From: Eublepharis macularius
Lineage: Eukaryota; Chordata; Lepidosauria; Squamata; Eublepharidae
Assembly: GCF_028583425.1 (NCBI RefSeq)
Contig: NC_072801.1
Coordinates: 61,829,766 to 61,893,765, forward strand
Reading direction: 5' to 3'
Length of the DNA stretch: 64,000 bases
The notes below the pieces were generated by a model, which ran no database searches, was not told where the DNA came from, and worked only from the letters and a program-made list of their open reading frames with translations. Shown here one piece after another: positions 44,401-56,664 of the stretch (positions are counted from its first letter, which is position 1; each line of letters starts with the position of its first letter). The position numbers and the translations under genes are program-made.

Positions 44401-47400
44401 CAACTGTGCCAAAGGCTGTGTCTAAGCCTGTGCTGGGGGCGGATGTCCAATTTATCCTGCAACCTGCGTATAGATCCCTGCCTTCATTAAGCCCTGACAA
44501 GTATTTCCCCAAGAACTGACAGCTGGCTGAGAATGAAAAGGGAACGGTGCGCCTGTTAACGTAAGTTATGTGTCGTTCTGTGAGGAAGAATTCTGCTTGG
44601 CAGACATCTTACTTTTTTGGGTCTTAATTTTCATATTCCAGACTTGAGGCCATGCCTAGAAATTCCAAACAAAAGCAAGTATTAAAAAGCAGACCAGTCT
44701 GAATTTGAATTTCTCAATAGTGTGGCTAAGGGTGACATGCTGTGAGGCAGGTGTGGGATTCTTGACCCTCATAAAATGAATGCAGGGGCAGTGAGTGGAG
44801 CTGGTTAACCCTTTTTCCATCAACCATCCTCTGTAAACCCTCCTTTGGACATTTCTTTTCACCCTCCCTCCATTTATCTCCAAGTAGGGTTGCCAATTCT
44901 GGCATGGGAAATTTCTAGAGATCTGGGGGTGGTACTTGGGAAGGGTGGAGAGGGAGGAGAGGGAGCTCAGTGGGGATCTGATACCATAGAGTCCACCCTC
45001 CAGAGTTGCCTTTTCCTTCCAGGGAAATTGAACAGTGTAGTTTGGAGATCGGTTGTAGTTCCAGAAGATCTCCAGGTCTGACCTGGAGGATGGCAACCTT
45101 AACTCTGCTACAAACCCAGGTTTGCTGCTCAATAATGTGTGGAAAGCCTTCCAGCTGTGGTATGTGCTATATTAAAATTAGCACTAGGGTTGCAGATGAC
45201 GCCCCCCCCTAAAAGAAGACAAAGAGCATCCAAAAAGAGAATGTTGAGGGGATGCACAACATTTACCTATGTTAAAATTATTAACAGATGCAAATTTACA
45301 AAATTAATATGGCTTTAAATAGAAATATAATTTGCTATAGTGCCAGTTCTGTCTGGGGCAGCAGGCAGAGCTCAGCTTCTTGATTGTCACTCAGAGGTTT
45401 ACAAAAAAATTCTTCAGGGAAAATAAACCCAGCCAGCTTTATTGGACAGATCCCTGACATTTCAGAGGCCAGGCCTCAAAAAAGAGGACTGAAAAAGAAG
45501 ACATCTGGCCACTCTAAGAGGAACAATTAGACAAGTCTTGCAAATAAATCTACAGAAGTTGCTGACTCGCAGAGATTTTTATTAGCTTGTTTGTCCATAT
45601 TTGCCGCACACACTACACCACACCAGTAAAAAAAAGAAACTTATAGGAAGATTGCCCGCCTGCCTTCAATATGCTATACTTGCTTGGAACCCGGATAGGT
45701 AAACCAGCCTGGCTAGAATCCTGGCTTCAAAATCTCCCTTGTAATTTTCTTTTTTCTCTTTTTCTCCCCGTGCCCTCCAGTCTTGGTGGGTTCTGCCAGA
45801 TGACAATACAGTTAATATCTGGTATGACTGTACATATCATAACGCCACTCAGTCCTGGATATGCCAGTCGGTTTCTAAAAGCGGTAAGTACCTGAAGGAA
45901 CTGCATATCTTGTGGGAAGGATCTTTCTGTTATGAAAGCTGTGCTCCAGAAAAGCTGCATTCAGTCTCCTGCCACTTCCCCCCCTCTTCTCCCTTACTCC
46001 AGAGTGGCTCTACGCAGTCCAGGCCTTCATGGTCCTAAGTCTTCTCTTCTCCAGTGCTGCCTTCATCATCTTCATGTGCCAGCTCTATACCATGAAGCGT
46101 GGGAGCCTCTTTTATGCCACTGGAATCTTCCAGATACTTGCTGGTAAGGGCATGTTCTGCTTTTTAACTGTTTAAGTCCAATTTAATTATCTCAAGATAT
46201 ACAGTGTCACAGGGAGAGGGGAGGGCTTACCTGCCAACATTTCACAGACAAACATCCCTGTTTTCAGACTGGGAACATTTTCTGAGTCTTTCACCTTTAC
46301 AAGTTACTGAAGGCAGTTGACTGCCTGCCGTGTACTGGATTAATTCAGCAATAGCCCGTCGCCCACTAATTTAAAAGCCAAGAGAGCAATTGTTCTTTTG
46401 GCTAAAGAAATAGTAGGAAAACATAATTGTCCTGCAATATGTCATCAGTAGTTTGAAACACGACTGCCGAGCAGTGTGTGAAATGGGAAGCTGTGCACTG
46501 CATGGTGCTTTAGTGTTCATGTGCGTGCATTTTCTTCTATGTGAGCTACCGTCTCATCCGCCCAGAGATTTAACTGCTTGACACTCAGAAGAAGGAGATG
46601 AACCTAGAAAAAAACTGACCATTTTATCATCTCGCTCATTAACAAAATTTTAACAAGGCATCTCCTAGTTTGCAAACATAGGGATTTACCCTAACAAATT
46701 TAACCAGTTAATGTACCTGACATTTGAAGCATATGAAGGCATGAACTTGGCATGAGATAAAGCATTGCGGAAGGTGGGTATGAAGTGGCCGATTAAAGAA
46801 GAAGTAGCAGAAGAAATGTAGGCACTCAGATAGATATACCATTTGTCCCAGTAACAATAATTTACCTAGTATACCACTTTTTGGCTAACTCTGCTGAGTC
46901 TAAAAAAGAGCAAGAGTCCAGTAGCACCTGTAAGACTAACAAAATTTGTGGTAGGGTATGAACTTTTGTGAGTCACAGCTCACTTCTTCAGATACTGCTG
47001 AGTCTATTCCATATCATGATGCCTTCCTGTCGTTTTGCCGTTGTTGCTGTGGCTGCTGGTGTAGTGCTGTGTCAACAGGACTTCCTCATGGCAGCCTTCC
47101 ACATATTTTCCCTGCCTGATATACCAATAGGTCAATTACCAAGAGAATGGGAACATTCTGCGGGGACTGAGATAAGGGAAATGGTACTGATGTGGGCAAT
47201 TCTGAACTTCCCCACCCACATAGCAGCCATCCCAGCCTTGCTATGATCTTTCCCAAAACATTGCAGCCAAGAGTTGCATAGAAACATCACAACGTTTGAG
47301 ACTGGGAAGGGGATACTTTCCCAACAGTGTCGATGCTTTCCCAACCCATGTGAAAGTGACCGCAGGCAGATTTAGACTTGGGAAATGTTTTATATTCCAG

Positions 47401-47695
47401 ACGCTGTCTAGGAATGCACATTGCAGATCCCAGAGTAACCTCAAAATTTTGCTCCAGACAGTATGATGAAGCCCCGTCACAGGTCAAGGACCCAATGCTA
47501 ATGTTCTGTCTGGATCTCTTCCCAGCCATCTCTGTGTTCACAGCTGCTGTGATCTACACAACCCATGTGGACGAGTTCCAGCAAGGGCGACAGGCAGGTG
47601 GCTCTTTCGGCTACTGTTTTGTGCTGGCATGGCTTTCCTTACCCTTGGCTCTTATCAGCGGATTTATTTACATCCACCTTCGAAAAAAGGAGTAG
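41479..47695 (+). CDS. EMP3: Epithelial membrane protein 3, complete, four coding exons
   Basis: EMP3 is a small glycoprotein of the PMP22/EMP/claudin-like family with four membrane helices, found in plasma and internal membranes. Coding exons are 41479-41556, 45781-45883, 46003-46143 and 47526-47695. All introns are GT-AG and phases join, giving 163 residues, the same length as I recall for human EMP3. It starts MSFLLFAVTALHI. Helix 1 covers about residues 4-24, helix 2 about 66-88, helix 3 about 95-118 and helix 4 about 137-159. The first extracellular loop (27-61) holds SWWVLPDDN, cysteines 43 and 54, and an N-glycosylation site NAT at residue 47. The protein ends in a short basic tail, LRKKE. 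Mammalian EMP3 begins translation in exon 2, so a non-coding exon should lie upstream. TMEM143 is convergent downstream. Confidence 0.97.
41640..41720 (-). mobile_element. Reversed LINE/SINE tail
   Basis: TTTATATTCCGCCGTCCCCA then GCGGGCTCAGGGCGGATGAC. In an EMP3 intron. Confidence 0.5.
43025..43115. mobile_element. Small palindromic element, AATCCTAAG type
   Basis: GCAGTCCTAAGAAGAGTCAT and the reversed end CTGGAGTAACTTTGCTTTGG surround a second inverted pair, CCAGTCTAAGCCC and GGGCTTAGACTGG. Confidence 0.6.
43390..43745 (+). mobile_element. tRNA-type SINE split by a foldback element
   Basis: The head ATAGTATAGCGGTTAGAATG and body run to 43460, and the SINE resumes at 43700 with CTAACCTACCTCTCAGGATT. 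In an EMP3 intron. Confidence 0.7.
43462..43696. mobile_element. Foldback element inside the SINE
   Basis: It opens GGGCCAAACTACAAGTGACG and closes CGTCACTTGTAGCTTGGCCC. Inverted arms are about 80 bp with a middle of about 75 bp. The flanks share TCA (or CTCAG, depending on where the element is cut). Confidence 0.75.
43746..43928 (-). mobile_element. hAT-like family A, copy 8
   Basis: GGGTTGCCAACTGTGGGTTG to ATGGAGGTTGGCAAA. Directly follows the split SINE. Confidence 0.65.
44886..45103 (-). mobile_element. hAT-like family A, copy 9
   Basis: AGGGTTGCCAATTCTGGCAT to GGAGGATGGCAACCTTA. In an EMP3 intron. Confidence 0.7.
46891..47006 (-). mobile_element. Single-arm Penelope-like insertion with 12-bp target duplication
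   Basis: CTGCTGAGTCTA is at 46891-46902 and 46995-47006. The insert is one arm only, AAGAGCAAGAGTCCAGTAGC to CTCACTTCTTCAG. In the last EMP3 intron. Confidence 0.75.
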
Positions 47696-47959
47696 TTGGC
47701 AATGACAAGATCTCTCCATTTGTCCTGGAAGGGAGCTTGTTCTCCTGTGACTTTTGCTATGTATTCACTCTTTGCTGTTTTCAAAGGCAGTTATGGTACA
47801 AAGACATACACGATGCCTGGCTTGATCCACTAGGGTTACTGCACTGTCAATGCGTTACCTCTCGTTTGTGAGGTATCATGCACTTTGCATGGTACAGCAA
47901 CTCCAAGGTGGGTCATCTTGCACTACGCATCTCCTTGACCTCTGAGGTACTATCATACA

Positions 47960-48052
47960 CTAAAGTTGCAATCCTGAGGGCGCTTTCCTACGAGTAAGCC
48001 CCATTGAGCATCATGTGACTCGCTTCTGCGTAGACCTGCTTAGGATTGCTCC
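47960..48052. repeat. Worn AATCCTGAG-type inverted-repeat element
   Basis: GTTGCAATCCTGAGG and CTTAGGATTGC are inverted ends, with GTAAGCCCCATTGAGCATC inside. Falls in the presumed EMP3 3' UTR. Confidence 0.5.
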
Positions 48053-48339
48053 CTATGCAGGTTTTTTTGCTGGCAAAATTACGTGTCATGATGCTGGTGT
48101 ATATGCCGATTCAGGAGGAATGTCTTAAATGTTCTTCATACTTAGTCCATTTTGTAAGTTAGTTTCTGTAGTTAGAAATGATTCCTTTAAAAAAAATATC
48201 ATTGAAAACTGAAGCAACATTTATACTTTCAAAATGAGGAACTGTAGACTTCCTTCTGCCCCTCCCTTGATATTCTGCAGCATGGTGAATAGCTCCGCTG
48301 CCCCTCAAAAAAACCCTGCATTTTTTTCTGTTTTACAAG

Positions 48340-48345
48340 AATAAA
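48340..48345 (+). terminator. EMP3: Candidate EMP3 polyadenylation signal
   Basis: AATAAA lies about 650 bp after the EMP3 stop codon and is followed at once by a GT-rich run (GTGTGTGGGG), the usual downstream element. A second AATAAA at 49502-49507 is an alternative. Confidence 0.5.
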
Positions 48346-49662
48346 AGTGTGTGGGGAATTCAATAGGTTTGTTTACAAAATATTTCTGTGGCTTATGTAG
48401 GGCAAAACATGGATCAAAACTCAAGTGTGAAAAAATAGCTTAAAAATTTTCATTTTTAAATACAGGGTTGAATAAGAGAGATCTTTTGCATGTTACTCAG
48501 GATATTTTAACATCTTGAAAGCTAAAACATTGAGAAAAAAGTTATAAATTGTAGCCAGAACTTCTGGAACCTTTTAAAGTTTTAAGAGTAAAACTTGCAG
48601 AAATAAGAATATTGCAAGTGCAGAGTTTTTTTTTTAAAATTCAGAAAACATTGCAGTCCTAAGCAGAGGTTACTCCAATCTAAGCCCATTGATGTTAGTA
48701 ACCTCTTTCTTTCCTAACTTCCGTTTCTACATTATGAGGAATCCAGGAGTGTGGAGGCAGAACTGACGGAATTTTATAACTAGTGTTACCAACAACTTTA
48801 TAATTTAATCCCCCCACACGTGTTTGTATTCTGCAACACAGAGAAGGGGTTTTCATTTGTATCAGTTCAAGCACTTTTAAAACATGTTAGGCATCCATCT
48901 GCTTTGAAGCAGCAGCCTGAGAATCACAGTATGAATGTGAGACTCATGTTTGCAAATACTACAGGTCTCCTCATCAATAGGCTGCATTTGGCTGCATCTC
49001 CTTGCTTTGTTGACATTCACTAGCAAACCAAGGTTCGTTTCAGTATAGTAGGTGAATTGAAATATACATGTTTATTCTACAAACAGCTGTTTCTTTTTAA
49101 AGGAACGCCAACATGCAGCCACTATAATTACCCCTTTCCCTCCAGCAGCCATTTTAAAGCAATAGCTCCAACTTCAAGTTTGATGAATTTGTGGAGATTC
49201 TGGACTTCCCAAAAGAATGGTAAAAGATGGAAAGATGAAACTAATCATATCTATCCCACTTCTAAAACTGGTGTGTGTGTGAATCCACTTCTAAAACGGG
49301 GGGTGGGGGTGGGGGTTCAAATCCTGTCTACTTTCCCCCAGTAATCATGTCCACAAATACAATGTGCCTTGAACAGTCTGTTGTACAAATTTTAAAAAAC
49401 AGGTTCCTTCCATGACATTTCTATATCAGTAACAGTATTATATGTGTTGACTTCTCTGAAGTCTACTTGTACCTTTTATATGCATTTGAAGAATTAAAAA
49501 GAATAAAACTTTATATAGAACCCTGTCTTCATTCATACTTCAAAACTATGCTGTTCTACTTTCCAGCCTTTTTAAATGTATAGTTTACCTTTCTCACAAA
49601 GGCTCCTGGAGGATTATAAAAAGATTAAAAACCTCTAAAAATACAGAAAATACTATTTGCAA

Positions 49663-49916
49663 ACATTGAAAACTACATGGTTGTTGTGGGTTTTCCGGGC
49701 TGTATTGCCGTGGTCTTGGCATTGTAGTTCCTGACGTTTCGCCAGCAGCTGTGGCTGGCATCTTCAGAGGTGTAGCACCTCTGAAGATGCCAGCCACAGC
49801 TGCTGGCGAAACGTCAGGAACTACAATGCCAAGACCACGGCAATACAGCCCGGAAAACCCCCAACAACCATCGTTCTCCGGCCGTGAAAGCCTTCGACAA
49901 TACATTGAAAACTACA
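49663..49916. mobile_element. Near-perfect palindromic Penelope-like insertion with 15-bp target duplication
   Basis: ACATTGAAAACTACA is at 49663-49677 and 49902-49916. Inside, arms 49681-49772 and 49776-49867 (92 bp each, 3-base spacer) differ at one position. A unique tail (GTTCTCCGGCCGTGAAAGCC) follows the right arm. This is the freshest-looking copy in the window. No coding capacity. Confidence 0.85.
49781..49811 (+). ncRNA. Hammerhead-ribozyme-like core, GCCAGC type
   Basis: CTGAAGA (49781-49787), one extra T, a 6-bp stem GCCAGC/GCTGGC with a 7-base loop, then GAAA (49808-49811). The same core lies reversed in the left arm. Confidence 0.45.
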
Positions 49917-50130
49917 ACTCCACCCTCTTCATAGGAATGCCTTCCTAAAGTGCAGATTTCCTGACCTTGCCAGGTAAGCTATTCCTTCCAGGTAGGGGCT
50001 GTCACAGAACACTCAAGTAGAGGCAGCCGCTGCTGTTTCCTGTTTGCAGAGCAGCACCTTCAAAAAGTCTTGTTCAAATGAGCAAAGCTGTCACGGTTCA
50101 GCATATCCAGAAAGGAAGTCTTATAACTGT

Positions 50131-50525
50131 GTCAAAATCAAAAAGAGTCCAGTAGCACCTTTAAGACTAACCAATTTTATTGTACCATAAGCTTTCGAGA
50201 ATCACAGTTCTCTTTGTCAGATGCATGGAGGGCAAAAAGAAACTGGTCAGATATAGAGGAGGAGAGGGGAGGCCGGAGTAGATGCAAACAGTTCCTTCTG
50301 ATATGGAGATGCAAACAGCTCCTTCTGATATGGAGATCAGTTTGCTTCTGTAAAGGAAATCAGTTACTTTTGATAATGAGATAACCATTCATAGTCCCTA
50401 TTAAGTCCCAGCTTGACAGTCAAATTTACATATGAATTCCAATTCAGCAGCTTCCCGTTGGATTTTGTTTTTGAAAGGTTTCTGTTGAACTACAGTGACC
50501 TTTTAAGTCTTTGATGGAATGGAAT
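50131..50525 (-). mobile_element. Longer Penelope-like 3' fragment
   Basis: AAATCAAAAAGAGTCCAGTA starts the same arm as at 991. Sequence past the arm (TCAGTTTGCTTCTGTAAAGG, then GTCCCAGCTTGACAGTC) extends further into the element than in the other copies. Broken fossil. Confidence 0.5.
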
Positions 50526-50529
50526 GTCC

Positions 50530-52025
50530 TGGTAATTGTGTGGATCCCAGGCTATCAAGACCTTTATAGGTAATAACTAGTACCTTGAACTGAATCCCAA
50601 AATTAACTCAATAGAATGACTGTTGAATAGGCGCAATATAGTCACCTTGCCCAGCTTCTACTAATGGTAATCGAGCCACGGCATTCTTTACCTGCTGAAG
50701 TTTCTGAGTTGTCTTCAAGGACAGTAAAGGGAAGTTCTGGAGAGCCTTCCTTTGGTCCACTGAATATTTAGGCTGGTAACCCGTTTATTTACAAATGCTG
50801 AGCAGATCAGAGTGCATAAGCAAGCACACAGGCTATACCAAATCCACAGCACCTTGTAACCTACGAACATCTTTTCTTTAGAATCACTGTTGGTTTTCCT
50901 GCCAACTCCATATTCTTATTATTCAGTTCTCACATCCTTAATTCCCTGCACACAGGAAAAAGTGAACTAGTTTTAATCTCCTTCTACCCCTAACTGTGTA
51001 CTCCCTGTTTCAATATAAGAAGAGGTTTATTGAGGGCACTCATCGATCATCTTCTGATATGCATGGGAATTAATCTCAAGCCTGAAATCAACTATTGTCT
51101 TGCCACTAAAGAGGTCCCACTTTTCTTCAGCAGAATTAATAGACGTGAAGGAGCACACATGAAACACCAGGGGGCAGGCTGTGATTCTTTAATAGACATT
51201 TTGCAGGAACCTGGTATTCATCTGGTGCCCAACTGTGGCCTATTCAGGCACATTCCTAGTACTCAAGGGGGTCATGAAGGGACTTTGAAACAGCCCAAAT
51301 GGTATCTGGACAACATCCAGCGTTGAGGCTTGCGCTCCATCCTGGATTTTACGCTCTGCCTCGCTACTTTTTGATGCCAACAAAGCCACCTGTGACTTTA
51401 TAAAGCAGGAGAGGATTGATACAGAACAATCTCAGGGGTTCAGTCTCTGTAGTCAGGTTTCTTGCCACAGGCCTTCACTCTCCTATTTCCTGTGGGGCTA
51501 CGATTTGTTCTTTTCCAAGGAAGTGGCAGGAGCAAAGGGTTATGTAGCAGGGTTGGAAGTGGAAGACCCGAATCCCTGATCTCCCTGTTACAAAGCCCCA
51601 TTAAAAATATACAGAATGGTCTTTCAAAATTGGTTGCTTTTTCCAGAGAGGCTGGCTGGAGCAGGGAGGGGGAGGATTTAACAAAATAATGTAATTGGGG
51701 TCTTTAAGTGATGGGAAAAGAGGGACTGGAGCTTAGCTGCTGCTGAGAGGGGGTAGTTGAAGAATTGCAAGGTGGTGGTGAAGCATAGAGGAAAGGAGAG
51801 AGCAGAAGCAATTGGCTGCAAATTAGGACGTGGAAGAGGAGGAGGACATGAAAGGAATGGGTTTGAGGTGTATATACACACCGTGGGTAGCATTGCAACA
51901 GATAAAGGTGAAAGCTGATTGATTTCGATTGATAGTGGACAGCTGTTGTTTGTCACGGCATGTTTGGACAATGATGCTGTAGTGGTTCACATCCTTTGGT
52001 TGAACTGGTAAGGACTGCTTTTTGC
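50530..52025. other. Intergenic between EMP3 and TMEM143, no gene recognised
   Basis: A 98-codon frame at 51030-51326 lacks family or splice support. Confidence 0.4.
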
Positions 52026-52029
52026 TTTA

Positions 52030-52200
52030 AAAAATAAAACAGGAGTCCAGTGACACTTTTGAGATAAACAAAACTTACTCCAGCCTAAGTTTTCCTGAAT
52101 CACAGCTCACTTCATCAAAAGCATGAAATGAACACCCATAAGGTGGATACATTTACAGCAAGGGTCACATACCAGAGAGGGTAGCGTTTTCAAAATCCAG
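52030..52200. mobile_element. Worn Penelope-like fragment
   Basis: ACAGGAGTCCAGTGACACTT and GAATCACAGCTCACTTCATC keep the arm order. Confidence 0.4.
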
Positions 52201-52706
52201 CTTAAAACCACATGCAGTCATTTGTGCTCCCTCCCCAAATTCAGGGACACACAAAACAGCTTTCTGGAGGAGGCTGGCACAGGCAGAAACTATCTGAATA
52301 TCCTCCTCCTCTTCCCAGAAGTCCAGTTAGTCATCCCAGCCAGATATCTGTTTATGCAAGCTCCTAAAAAATTGAGGTTCTGACGGATGGATATGTTGGG
52401 AGTGTATCTATATAGAAGGCGGCAATACTGGAAGCATCCAGGGTACAGAAATAATCACGCAAAAAGTAAGAGCCATGCACTGAGGATACTAGGCAACGCT
52501 TCCGCCCCAAAATTAATCTCTTAGTCCTATGGGCAGGGAAAGAAGCATTGGGGGCTATCTGCTATGCCTTCTACCATTGGTGGACAGTCTTGAGTGGCCC
52601 TTTGGCAAAACCGTTTTCCCAGTCCAGCCTGACAAAGCTATCACGGAGGGCAATCTCCACACAAATGAATAACTATATACTCTGTACAGATTTTTCCACT
52701 TCTGTT

Positions 52707-52859
52707 TTGTCAGAAATGCTTAAACAGAGAGAGAAAGAACACATAAAGAGGGTGGTTGAAGAACGGGTCATAGATCTAAGGGGAATAACTAGGCCATTTT
52801 ATGTTGATTATGAGATTTTTGAAGAGGATTCTGAAGAGCTTGCTGAAGAGCTTCGGTAG
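52707..52859 (+). CDS. Unassigned exon-like open segment with acidic C-terminus
   Basis: A pyrimidine-rich tract ending in CAG at 52713 is followed by an open frame of about 48 codons to TAG. Its composition looks protein-like: a basic coiled segment beginning MLKQREKEHIKRV, then VIDLRG, and an acidic end, EIFEEDSEELAEELR. The upstream part of the same open frame, back to 52548, looks less coding-like. I do not recognise a family. It could be a terminal exon of an unseen gene, a fragment of a retrocopy, or chance. Confidence 0.2.
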   Translation: MSEMLKQREKEHIKRVVEERVIDLRGITRPFYVDYEIFEEDSEELAEELR

Positions 52860-53234
52860 AATGCAGGAGCTGAAGCCTTCAGTAAAGTACAAAGAGTCAC
52901 GTTTAAGGACTGTGTTTGCGGTAGGGGGGAGAGGGAGTGCATTTTCACACATATATCCAAGAAATTGAAAAGCAGTCTCTCTCAGTGTGGCTCAGCTAAA
53001 GTAGAAGTTACTGTATGAACCTGTTTTCTGTGCCTGGTATATCAAATGATGACACATTACTGGCTGTAAAGGTTTCCCTTTTTGTTGAAGTAGCAAAATG
53101 GTTGGCCTGAGTGTACTGAAAACTGAGGGAGGAACAGAGAAGATAAATCCTAAAATGTCTGGAATTTTAGGTCCTCTGCAAGATTCTCTGAAATGGTTTA
53201 AAAAAGCCTCCCGAAAGTGCGTATGGTTGACCTA

Positions 53235-53405
53235 ACACCAGGAAGACCTGGATTCAAATTCCCATCCAACCATGAAACTCACTAGGTGGCCGTGGAGTTG
53301 TCACCTTCTTTGATCTACTTTACAAGGTTGTTTGAAAGATAAAATAATAGCGAAAGCCAGAATTCTGCTATATTGCCTCTGGAGGAAAAGGGGCAATAAA
53401 ATATA
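53235..53405 (+). mobile_element. tRNA-type SINE, worn
   Basis: CCTGGATTCAAATTCCCATC, ATGAAACTCACTAGGTGGCC and a tail GGGGCAATAAAATATAG. Confidence 0.5.
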
Positions 53406-53409
53406 GATT

Positions 53410-56290
53410 GGTGTCTAGAACTATACAAACAGATGCCTGAGGGAGAAAAATACTCAATTCTGTTCCATGCCTGCTATCCTAAGTGGTTTTCCATCAGTAA
53501 GGTCCACTAAAGACTCGTAGTTCTGACCTTACCTAGCTGTTATTTTAGTTTCTTTAATTATAATTCTGGTACTCAATATTTATCTCCAGCCTTTTGGCAG
53601 AAATTGTAATTTCTGGCTTTCTTCCAAGAGATGGCTGTCCTATCTTTAATGATGCTTTTGAGTAACATTATGCAGAGCTTACACATTTATTGTGCCGTTT
53701 TGTAACCGTGCCCACTTCACTAAATAGCATTGCCTTCCAGCAACTGCTATTGTTTTACAAAATGTTCATTTTTCAAGAAAGGTGGTTTGGACTGAAGCAA
53801 CTGCTTTAAAAAATGCAGAGAGCTCGTTTATACTCTCCAAAAACTACGTGTTGACTGGGAAACCTGATCTAGATGAGCCAGCTCTACATCCACCTGGGTA
53901 GGGAAGAAAGGGAAAAAGCAGGATTATGTTGTGACATTACAGAGTGACTTTGCAGAAGGAAATGTACCATTTGCTACAGCTTTGAATAACTTCCCACCTC
54001 ATATAAGATTGTGAAACACTCTAAAGATAGGTTGGGGATCACTAGAGGCAGACTAATTACTTCTTAACACACTCTTTTGTATTCACAATGAGGATTAGGA
54101 TTGCCCTGGGAGTCTCTATTGTAGATTTCTACATTGCATGGGAAAAGGGGGGGGGGCAATAGCCAAAGAAGCTGTAGTGAATGATGCACTTGCCAGAAAT
54201 TTCTATTCTTTGTCACTCTTAAGGGTACAGGAGCTCTTTTGAGATCTGCCAGCACTTCTCAGGACAAGGTAGTCCCCATCCTTCCCCGTTCTTTTTCTGC
54301 ATGTTTATGTAAAAAAAAGAAGGAGGATATCTATGTAATGCTAAGTGTGAGCACTAAACCAGTGTGGGAATTTTAATTCCAGATGAAACAATCCAAATAA
54401 ACTATTGCTAGAAGCTGGAGAGGAAGAAGGAAACCCCATGGTAGCACCAGAGCATCGTAGCACAGAGGTGATAAGACATAACCCTAGAGGAACACTTTTA
54501 TGAAAATCTTTTTTCAGTAATTTGCCAACAGACAATGTAGAACTAGGAGCTATGGCGCTTGTGGGGGTTCTCACACTTTAGTAGCCCAAGGACACTCATT
54601 TTTATTTTTTTAAAAAACCCTGTAGATCCCCAAGTTCTTCTCTTCCTCAGAACTATACACCACTCACTGGATAGCCGTTTCAAAGTATACGTAAGCCACC
54701 TATGCCTGGTGGAGGCTTTTATTCTCCTATGTTCTTGTCTTGTGAGTTCCGTGCTGGAACAACGCCCAAGCATGCAGGGAGCAAAATGGATCGGGACCAT
54801 GGTACACAGGTGGTTAAGCCTTCCCTACCATGCCATTTCCCTAACCTGAAATGACACCAGAGAGCCACTATTTGTCCCATTGGGGAAACTGTGTGTACTG
54901 ATGGGCTACGTGCAATTTTCCCCAGAGTAGTTCTCTGGGGCTGTTAAAACCCTGGCCCTGATTCAGTTTGGCTTATGCAGGCCTTGGAATTAAGTTTCCA
55001 GCATGGAATTTGCAGCAGCATCTGACTATGAGGACCTGGGGACAACACAAGGAAAACATAATGCATAGTAAGCTGCTGGGATCCTTATCCCCTGCTATGC
55101 TGTAAAAACAAGTTTAAGAAAAATGTTTTTATCTTCTGCAAATGGTCTGCAAGATCAGATCTCAGAGGACAGTTGATTCAACAACTCAGAAGGCCCTGAT
55201 TCAAGTTTTAACCACTCTCCCCCCCTTGATTGAAAGGCACTTTGTACCAGCGAGAGACTTCCTTACTGGTTAATAATTTCTAGGGAGAAGCTGACTTAAC
55301 AGCTGTGAAGGGGCCTGGAAAAATGTTCACAGCTGTTTGCAAGAAAGTGGGGAGAAACAGCATCATACAAAACCTAGATTTCTGCTATTCAACTAAAAAC
55401 TGCCACTGGCTATTAAAGTCCATGGATGCTGAGTGTAGTCCCCTTTGCCTATGGTGAACCCTTTTGGATTGCAAAATGAGAGTGAAAACCAGCTCAGTTT
55501 TTTACCAGAAGTAACTTTGACCGCTGCATAAGGACTATATCTCTTCAGTGTCATCCAGCCAGGCAGAGGGCTGAGCTACTGGACCCTGGCAACCCACGAG
55601 TGTGCTTTCCAGCCAGTGCTCCCCAGGGAAGTGGATTGCTATTGGTGGCTGACCTAAGAGCACCTACTCTTTGAAAGAGGGGGAAGCTGATCCTGTCCCT
55701 TTCCTCTGAAGTGGACTGGCTTTACTCCCATTACTAGAAAAATGAAAGGGGGGCATTTTCGGATTAGGCATGTGCCACAATGAGGCCTTGCCTTGTGCTC
55801 TTACAAAGGATTTGGGCATCCCCTGCAGGACCTTCCAAGTTTGAGAAACATTGCATAGACAGCCATTCCCTGCTCCCCCTGTCACCAAGAACAGCACGAA
55901 TGGCAGGGTGGCTGTGATAATGGAACTAGGCCCAGGCAGTATTAGGGATAAGGGACGCATTTGCAGCTCTTTGCATCCTCAGCCAATGACTCTCTAGCAA
56001 ATGAGCTGGGCGACCTCAGATATCTGTTGAGCCCCATTCTAACAAAGTTGCTGTGTGGCTAACCAGTGCAATATTTACTTTTTTATAACAGTTATTTCTT
56101 ATTATCATTGTTGTATAATTTTATTTCAAATTATTGCCTAAAAAGATTAATGTGCTTGTTGGATATCATATGGGGCAGTTGATGATTAAGTTTAATACCA
56201 AATGTTAAGAAATTACTATTTAATTAATATTAAATGAAGCTTGGTAAGGTACTAACTAGAATTTATCACAATTATAGCTATTATACTATA
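53410..56290. other. Long intergenic stretch, nothing recognised
   Basis: AT-rich, single-copy-looking, with short unsupported frames on both strands. Confidence 0.4.
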
Positions 56291-56510
56291 TAACCTGTCT
56301 GGGATAGCCCAGGTGAGCCTGATCTTGTCAGAGCTCAGAAGTTAAGCAGGTGGGCTTTGGTTAACAATTGGATGGGAGACCTCCAATGAAGGCCAGGGTT
56401 GCAAAGGCAGACAATGGCAAACCACTTCTGTTAGCCTCTTGCCATGAAACCCCCATCAGAGGGTGCCATAAGTGAACTCTGACTTGAGGGCACTTTCCAC
56501 CATACCACAC
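56290..56510 (+). mobile_element. 5S-rRNA-derived SINE, copy 4
   Basis: GCCTGATCTTGTCAGAGCTC, GAAGTTAAGCAGG and GGATGGGAGACCTCC follow 5S rRNA. The body GGCAAACCACTTCTGTTAGC follows. Confidence 0.8.
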
Positions 56511-56664
56511 TATATAGCATTATAATATAATTGTATTTTTTTTCTTTTTTCCCTTTTCTTTCTCTTTTCTGATGTTGTTCTGATGTTTTATACTTAAATA
56601 AAAAAACACCAAGTGACAATTTGCGAAGGTAGGAGAGAGAGAGTCTTTGGATGTGAGGAAATCC

